From: Ophiostoma sp. CBS 140.51
Taxonomy: Eukaryota; Ascomycota; Sordariomycetes; Ophiostomatales; Ophiostomataceae
Assembly (NCBI GenBank): GCA_029298735.1
Contig: JANSLP010000012.1
Span: 62,001 to 126,000 of the forward strand
Length of the DNA stretch: 64,000 nt
Direction: 5' to 3'
The notes under the pieces are model-generated. The model did no database searches and was not told where the DNA came from. It saw only the letters and a program-made list of their open reading frames with translations. A program made the position numbers and the translations under genes. Every line of letters starts with the position of its first letter. Positions within the stretch are counted from its first letter, which is position 1. This document shows positions 58,582 through 64,000 of this stretch, piece after piece.

Positions 58582-60148
58582 ATGGCTTCTAGTCAACCAG
58601 GGACGCCCATGGGCGTTGAGGATGACTTTGGTGAGGAGTGGGCTCATGACTTGCGCTTACGGTTCGAGCAGCTGCTCCGCACCCGTCGGTTAAACCACCT
58701 CACAGAAGCCCGGTCGCGCCGGGGCGGTTCACCATCACCTCGCGAGGCTGCCTCCTCCAACAACCTACGCGCACTCTCCGCAGATCCATCTTCTCCCGGT
58801 CGGCCATCTACTTCACACGGTGGCGACCGCTTCGGCTCACCCATGGCACAAGGTGAAGGCAGCGGCTTTGCGTCTTCGTCATCTTCTCATGCCCCATCCA
58901 CACCACCATCATACTCCTCATTACGCAACCTGCCGATGATCCCTCGCCCACCAGCTGCCAACGACCGCGAACAACAATTCCGCAGCCTGCTCGTTACCCT
59001 TTCAACAACGCCATTAAAGTACGAGAACCCGGGTCTGCTTGACGAGGCACTACAGGTCATCCCGCTCGACCGGATATATAGCGAGGCCGACGAAGAGTGT
59101 CAAGTGTTCCGCGCCGAGGCCGAGAGCATGGGTGACGGCCGGCAACCAGTATGGGGCTACCAAGACTGTGTTGTTCGTGCCCTATTAAGGTGTGTTTCCA
59201 CCCCTCCGTTTTGCAATAGCATTATATCATTGTTGTGACCCATTCTAACTTTCCACCAGATGGTTTAAGCGGTCTTTCTTCTCCTGGGTCAACAATCCAC
59301 CATGTCCCGTCTGCTTCTCCCTCACCGTCAGTCAAGGCAACACACGCCCCACGCCTGAGGAGAGCGCTTGCGGTGCGCTACTTGTTGAGTCGTACCGGTG
59401 CTCTAACCCCGCGTGCGGCGCCTACGAGCGATTCCCGCGATATAGCGATGTCTGGCGTCTGCTACAGACACGCCGAGGTCGTTGTGGTGAGTGGGCGAAC
59501 TGCTTCAGCATGCTTTGTCGTGCTGTTGGTGCCCGCGTGCGGTGGGTGTGGAACGCCGAGGACCACGTGTGGACCGAAGTGTACTCCGCTCACCAGAAGC
59601 GCTGGGTCCATGTCGACGCTTGCGAGGAATCTTGGGACAACCCGCGGCTGTACACGGAGGGCTGGGGTAAGAAGATGTCGTACTGCATTGCCTTTTCGAT
59701 TGATGGTGCCACCGATGTCACCCGTCGCTACGTCCGCAAAAGCGAGTTCTCGCTGGAGCGCACCAAGTGCCCCGAAGCGGTGCTGTTATACATAATGGGC
59801 GAGATCAAGAACCTGCGCCGTACAAACATGAGCAAGGAGGAGCGTTTCCGCCTGGAGAAAGAGGACTCGAGCGAAGACCGCCAATTGCGCCAGTACGTCG
59901 TCAACTCCATCGCCCAGGCTGTCACGCGCCTCGTACCTGGCTCTGTTGCAGGCCCCAGTGGCACGAACGGCCAGCGCCCAACCAGCAGCTCCGACGACAC
60001 CAAGGTGCCCGCCGAGGTCCATGGCCGCCAGAGCGGCAACGCCGAGTGGGTTGCGGCCCGAGGCGAGGCTGGCCGTCGCCAGCAGCAGCAGAACCAGCAG
60101 CAGCCGCCCCACAACCCCCAGGACCCTTCGCACCGCGGTTTCCCTTGA
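58582..60148 (+). CDS. PNG1: Peptide:N-glycanase (Png1), transglutaminase-fold
   Basis: Two exons (58582-59189 and 59260-60148) encode 498 residues. The 70-bp intron has GTGTGT, a CTAAC branch point and a ccag acceptor. The first ~120 residues are a disordered Ser/Pro-rich region. The zinc-binding cysteines are Cys218-xx-Cys221 and Cys250-xxxx-Cys255. The catalytic core shows GRCGEWANCF (Cys278), EDHVW (His305) and VHVDACEE (Asp322). Their spacings of 27 and 17 residues equal those of yeast Png1 (Cys191, His218, Asp235). The enzyme removes N-glycans from misfolded glycoproteins retrotranslocated during ERAD and acts in cytosol and nucleus. The tail after about residue 415 is Gln-rich and disordered. 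No PUB domain is seen. The start is the first ATG after the leader. Confidence 0.93.
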
Positions 60149-61826
60149 TCAGCCCTGTTTGTGTTTTGCGAATCCACACACACACAGGCCATGATGGTCG
60201 CTTATCTGGTATCTGGCTTGGCCCGCGGCGTGACGTTAATTTATCAATTTACCGATTTGGTCTGCATATACTAGAGCCAAGCCGAGCCAAGCCCTGGCCA
60301 AGCCAAGCCAAGCCGGCCACACATTGTGGCTGCATACGAAAGCAATGGCCTTGTGAGAAGGAGCCTACATACAAACGTATATTTGCACCCTCTACAACCT
60401 CTCGACTACATCACAGGTCCACCGATACAACACTCGGGGTATATTGAAAGTACATGCCGCACTCGGCGTGTGCACCGCATCCATCCTACATATTATCTTG
60501 ACGTCGATTGATGCCACGGCGTCCCCCTTTGTACATCTTAATTAAGCAGTTGGCATCTTCCTTTCCTGCTGCTGTTCGACCACGACTTCTTGTCTTCTTT
60601 TTCATTTGTTTTGACTTTCATTTTTTGAACAACAGTTGTTCTATTTTCATTTGTGCCATATTTCTTTTTTTCTTTTCTTTACTTTCTCAAGCCTTTTTTA
60701 CAGACGCTTTTCTTGTGTCTTCATTTTCGATTCTTTTTGTTTATTTTTACAACAAGGGATTACAACCGGCGCATAGCATTGGAGGACATATTATATACAT
60801 CCATATGCGAGGACTTTGTCTTTTTTGGAAGGCCTTTTTGGCGGGCATTCTTTATGACGGGAATGGGACTCACGGGTACCGGGGACACAAGGGGAGGGCC
60901 TTCTGGCTCCCTCACAGGAGGTTTCTTTAATTTCATACTACTTTGATCACCACATCGCTCTCTTTGGATATGTGAAGTGTGCAGCTGTGACGGCATTCGT
61001 GCAACATATTGAGAAGCTACAACATTAATTACATGTATTGTAGGCTTTGTTGATTGTTGATTGTTAGATGCGGCCAAAGACAAATCGGACCAACGGCCGG
61101 CCGTTATCGGTGTTGGTGCAGTAAACGGACATGCACAGCTTCACGCGTCCTTGTGTATTATATATGTTATGAGCAGTTGGTACTCCCATATGCAGGTCGA
61201 TGGCGTACTTTTGAAGATCGCTCTTGCCTGTTTTGCAGCCTCGACAGCCTATCGTTGGTGGCATGTTGCAGCCATTCAGAAACGGCTATCAGCTATCATT
61301 GGTGGGCCTGCGCGTGCCATCCTCTGTGCTGTAATATTAGCCACCGCCAGCGCTTTTGCAGGTGTCGGCAATACTCGTAACGCCTATACCCGCCAAGTTT
61401 TTTGCCCGCCACACAGCCGACCTCCCCCAAAACATGTCATAGACAATCCCAACAGGAACTCCCATAGGCCTGAAAAACCCCACGGAAGGTGCCAAAAAGC
61501 CCGCAGGGTGAGCAGACAGGCGGCGGCACAGCACAAGGAAAGAGCAACCAGCGAATCCCGCAAAAACTAGTCATCCACATACCGACTTTTCTCGCCCCAT
61601 CTGTTTTTCTCGCCTTTCCTCCTCTTTCCTTCTTCCGTCTTCCGGACGCCTGACCACCACCTCACTCCAACCTCTTTCCTCCGTCATTCCCCCGCCCGAT
61701 CGCTCTGAGACGGGCATTGGTATTCTCGTGAGTCTGTCTGGGACTCTCTTTTCTTTCTTATCACTACTATCTCGCCCTCGGTCACTGTCTCTCCCTCGCA
61801 TCGGCCCATCATCCTCCCCGCCCATT
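60149..61826. other. Intergenic region between PNG1 and the mS38 gene
   Basis: A short array of 5-bp AGCCA/AGCCG units (about 60274-60316) lies in the probable PNG1 3' UTR. T-rich DNA follows at 60590-60760. An open frame with an ATG at 61170 and a stop at 61570 would give 133 residues with two hydrophobic stretches, but its codons are unbiased and nothing is recognised. The last 250 bp are C/T-rich and probably form the mS38 leader. Confidence 0.5.
60274..60316. repeat. AGCCA-type pentanucleotide repeat
   Basis: About eight imperfect 5-bp units (AGCCA, AGCCG, AGCCC) run head to tail in the PNG1 3' flank. One unit is interrupted by CTGGC. Confidence 0.65.
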
Positions 61827-63143
61827 ATGTTTCCCTCGGTTCGCCGTGTGGTGGCGTCATCCTCCGCTGCACCACCAGCGGCCGCTGCCCTCGTGCGGTC
61901 AGGCCACTGGTCGGCGCCGTCGACAGCAGCCTCGGTCGGCCAGATTCAGCCCGGCCAGACAATACACCAGTGCCGGAGCCAGCAACCCCAGCAGCGCCGC
62001 TACTCGTCGTCGAAGCCCTCCAGCCCCGACAACGGCTCGAAAGCCTTGCCCGGTGTTCCGTCCACGCCTTCGAACTCGACCTCCTCCTCCTCTTCTTCCT
62101 CGAACTCCTCATCCTCGTTTAAGCGCAAACGCAAGGCCAAGCAGGATGCCTCCCGACCGTCGGTGCAAAAACTACCCAGCGTGCCTTCGACGCAGCATCT
62201 GCCCGCTGAGAGCCTCGCCCTTTCGACTTTCTTCTCGCAGCACCGCCCCATCTCGATCACTCACAGCCTGCCCAAGGTCGTGACGGAAGATGCCTTTGCG
62301 GCCATCTTTGCACCTCGTGCTGGCAGCGGTCGCGGCAAGTCTTCAGAGGTGATCCGCACACTGTCGCGCGCCGTTAACGACCTCGAGGGTCCCATGGCCG
62401 GTCTGTCCGTTAATGATAACGCCTCCTCGACGACGACGCAACCCGCACAGCGTGGATCGCGTGCCCGCCAGGCCAAGGAGCAGGCCCAGTTCGCCCGCCA
62501 ACAGCTGCAGCAGCAGCTCGAGGACGACGCTGCCGCCGCTGCCGCCAACGAGAGCAGCAACGCGAACTCGTCCTCACAACTCGAGTTTAAGAATGCCGAC
62601 GGTTCGGACGCTGGTATTTACGTGCAGCTCAACGCCCTGTCGGGCCAGTTCCTGCCCTTCCAGCCCCCTCCGGCACCTGTCCCGGAGATGACCGAGGCCG
62701 AGGCTTCAGCGGCCGCCGAGGCTTCTGCCGAGACGTCGAGTTCTTCGAACGCCCCCGGCACCATTACTTTTGAGCTGGACGGCGGCGAGCTGTCATCGAC
62801 TGGCAACAGCGCCGCTGCCCTTGACGAGGACGCCGAGCCCCGTAGTACCCGCGTCTTCAAGGCCATCCTGACCATTGAGGAGCAGCTTGATGAGAACGGC
62901 GAGGTGCGCATTGTCGCCCACTCGCCTCAGATTCTCGAGGAGGGTGCCGAGGAGGCTCTGCAGCGCCCGCATGGCCTGCGTCGCCACCGTCTGCCGTCGG
63001 CCTACCACGACGGCACCTCGGGTATGCCTCGCATGGAGGCCATCAGCGTCCGTCGCCAGCGGAAGCTGCGGATGAAGAAGAAGAAGTACAAGAAGTTGAT
63101 GAAGCGCACCCGTGTGCTGCGCCGGAAGCTCGACCGCACATAA
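61827..63143 (+). CDS. Mitochondrial small ribosomal subunit protein mS38 (Cox24/Qri5, AURKAIP1 domain)
   Basis: The intronless gene encodes 438 residues. The last ~36 residues, opening MEAISVRRQRKLRMKKKKYK and rich in Lys/Arg, are the signature C-terminal domain of mS38 (yeast Cox24/Qri5, human AURKAIP1). That domain buries in the small mitoribosomal subunit next to the rRNA. The N-terminus MFPSVRRVVASSSAAPP is a plausible mitochondrial presequence. Between them lie long Ser-rich, Gln-rich and Ala/Glu-rich low-complexity stretches, so the protein is roughly four times the yeast length. The start was set at the ATG opening MFPSVRR. An in-frame ATG at 61728 would add 33 Ser/Leu-rich residues and is less likely but possible. 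Confidence 0.88.
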   Translation: MFPSVRRVVASSSAAPPAAAALVRSGHWSAPSTAASVGQIQPGQTIHQCRSQQPQQRRYSSSKPSSPDNGSKALPGVPSTPSNSTSSSSSSSNSSSSFKRKRKAKQDASRPSVQKLPSVPSTQHLPAESLALSTFFSQHRPISITHSLPKVVTEDAFAAIFAPRAGSGRGKSSEVIRTLSRAVNDLEGPMAGLSVNDNASSTTTQPAQRGSRARQAKEQAQFARQQLQQQLEDDAAAAAANESSNANSSSQLEFKNADGSDAGIYVQLNALSGQFLPFQPPPAPVPEMTEAEASAAAEASAETSSSSNAPGTITFELDGGELSSTGNSAAALDEDAEPRSTRVFKAILTIEEQLDENGEVRIVAHSPQILEEGAEEALQRPHGLRRHRLPSAYHDGTSGMPRMEAISVRRQRKLRMKKKKYKKLMKRTRVLRRKLDRT

Positions 63144-63854
63144 ACGTGAGGTTGTGTATTCTTGCATAGTTTGGAAGAGACTGGGAAGGCTACCCTAAAT
63201 TGCCTACCTTTGTTAACTCCCAGCCGACGTTTGTCTTTCATTTACCATTTTACCTCTCCTGTCTGTATAGTACTTTTAGAACCATTTTCTATTTTTTCTT
63301 TTTTCTTTCTCTTTTTCCCCCTCACGTCTTCTTTCCTATGTCTTTCATTCCTTCCATGTGCATTTGCTGTTCGCCTTTGTTTTGACGTGCTTCTGTCTTC
63401 CTTGCCTCGCGCACCGCTCGCATGACTTATCAGTTGCATCATACACGGTAGAAAGGGCCCGGTGGGCGTGAACGGAGTATAATACATTGTATCACGAAAC
63501 ACATTTGATTACGATTGAACTTGTAGAATTCATTGCACCGACTTTTTACATTAAAGTCACTCGTCCATCGTAGAGCCCTGTAGGTCTTTCATGTAAAAGC
63601 CTTTTTGATAGACCCACTTTTCTCTATGTTGAATTTCTGCCAGTCTTGACCGCCCGGCAGAACGGCGCTCTCCGCCAAAATTTTTGTTAGATAGAACGAC
63701 CCAGGAAAATTCAGAACGGTTGCAAGGTGCGACTTCCGTGTGAACAGTGGATTTGTTGCTTCTTTCCCTGTCGACGACATCTCTTTTTAGGAGAATTCTG
63801 TCTCCTTTTCTATCCCTTGTTTATTTTCGTCACATCTTCTCACACACCGTCAAT
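63144..63854. other. Intergenic region between the mS38 and KRE33 genes
   Basis: About 710 bp lie between two plus-strand genes. T-rich DNA at 63280-63350 is the likely mS38 3' UTR. The last 80 bp before the next ATG are C/T-rich. No gene is evident. Confidence 0.6.
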
Positions 63855-64000
63855 ATGTCTCGAAAAGCCGTCGACGCCCGCATCCCGACGCTGATTCGCA
63901 ATGGTGTCCAGAGCAAGAAGCGCAGCATCTTCGTCGTCGTCGGCGACCGCGCCAAAGATGTGATTGTGCACCTGCACTACATCATGTCCAGCATGGATGT
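63855..64000 (+). CDS. KRE33: RNA cytidine acetyltransferase Kre33/NAT10, 5' end only
   Basis: The window ends 146 bases into this gene, giving 48 codons. The start MSRKAVDARIPTLIRNGVQ and the following KRSIFVVVGDRAKD and HLHYIMSSM match the highly conserved N-terminus of Kre33/NAT10/TmcA. This enzyme makes N4-acetylcytidine in 18S rRNA and, with Tan1, in tRNA, and is needed for small-subunit assembly in the nucleolus. The helicase and acetyltransferase domains lie beyond the window edge, so they cannot be checked. Confidence 0.9.
   Translation, partial: MSRKAVDARIPTLIRNGVQSKKRSIFVVVGDRAKDVIVHLHYIMSSMD

Noticed and set aside
61540..61565. CCAGCGAATCCC resembling the 3' part of fungal 5S rRNA
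   Set aside because: The match is only about a dozen bases with no flanking 5S sequence.
61170..61570. 133-codon plus-strand frame with two hydrophobic stretches between PNG1 and mS38
   Set aside because: Codons are unbiased, no family is recognised, and the frame ends in unstructured basic sequence; kept only as a note in the intergenic entry.

Overview
The window reads as a chromosomal segment of a filamentous ascomycete, most likely a Sordariomycete. It has short GT-AG introns (56-95 bp) with CTAAC/TACTAAC-type branch points, strongly C/G-ending codons in the conserved genes, long pyrimidine-rich leaders, and a housekeeping set typical of ascomycetes. The exact genus cannot be fixed from the sequence alone. 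No bacterial, viral or CRISPR-like locus is visible.

Layout. (1) Positions 1-22532 form a very long stretch with no convincing protein gene. It ends in a CT-rich leader running into an intronless G1 cyclin gene (22533-23828, +). (2) 25-43 kb is a block of metabolic, surface and poorly known genes. In order these are an atypical SDR (25355-26152, -), a 1558-residue DUF3433-type membrane protein with a Ser/Thr-rich ectodomain (26759-31435, -), an HDDC2/YGL101W-type HD phosphohydrolase (32471-33349, +) convergent with a classical SDR (33457-34500, -), a small protein with a myristoylation-type N-terminus (35039-35838, +), a broken or mis-framed repeat-containing gene candidate (about 36421-37275, +), an AT-rich interval with two related GC-rich hairpins (37276-37830), an extended SDR (38545-39717, +), and a GH36 raffinose-synthase/alpha-galactosidase-like enzyme (39892-42867, -). 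(3) 43.8-50 kb holds the mitochondrial processing peptidase beta subunit (four exons) and the U3 processome WD-repeat protein Utp4. An 11-copy 13-bp minisatellite lies between them. (4) 49720-58581 is a second long gene-poor stretch. It leads into (5) a peptide:N-glycanase Png1 gene (58582-60148), the mitoribosomal protein mS38 (61827-63143), and the 5' end of the rRNA/tRNA cytidine acetyltransferase Kre33/NAT10 (63855 to the window edge).

Genes that work together. Utp4 and Kre33 both act in 18S rRNA maturation. MPP-beta and mS38 both serve mitochondria: precursor cleavage and the small mitoribosomal subunit. The remaining genes are individually regulated eukaryotic genes, and no operon-like arrangement or evident biosynthetic cluster is present.

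The most unusual items are the 22.5 kb gene-poor region upstream of the cyclin, the frame-broken two-repeat acidic gene next to the hairpin-bearing AT-rich island at 36.4-37.8 kb, and a Png1 whose Cys-His-Asp triad looks intact although the Neurospora ortholog is reported to be inactive.
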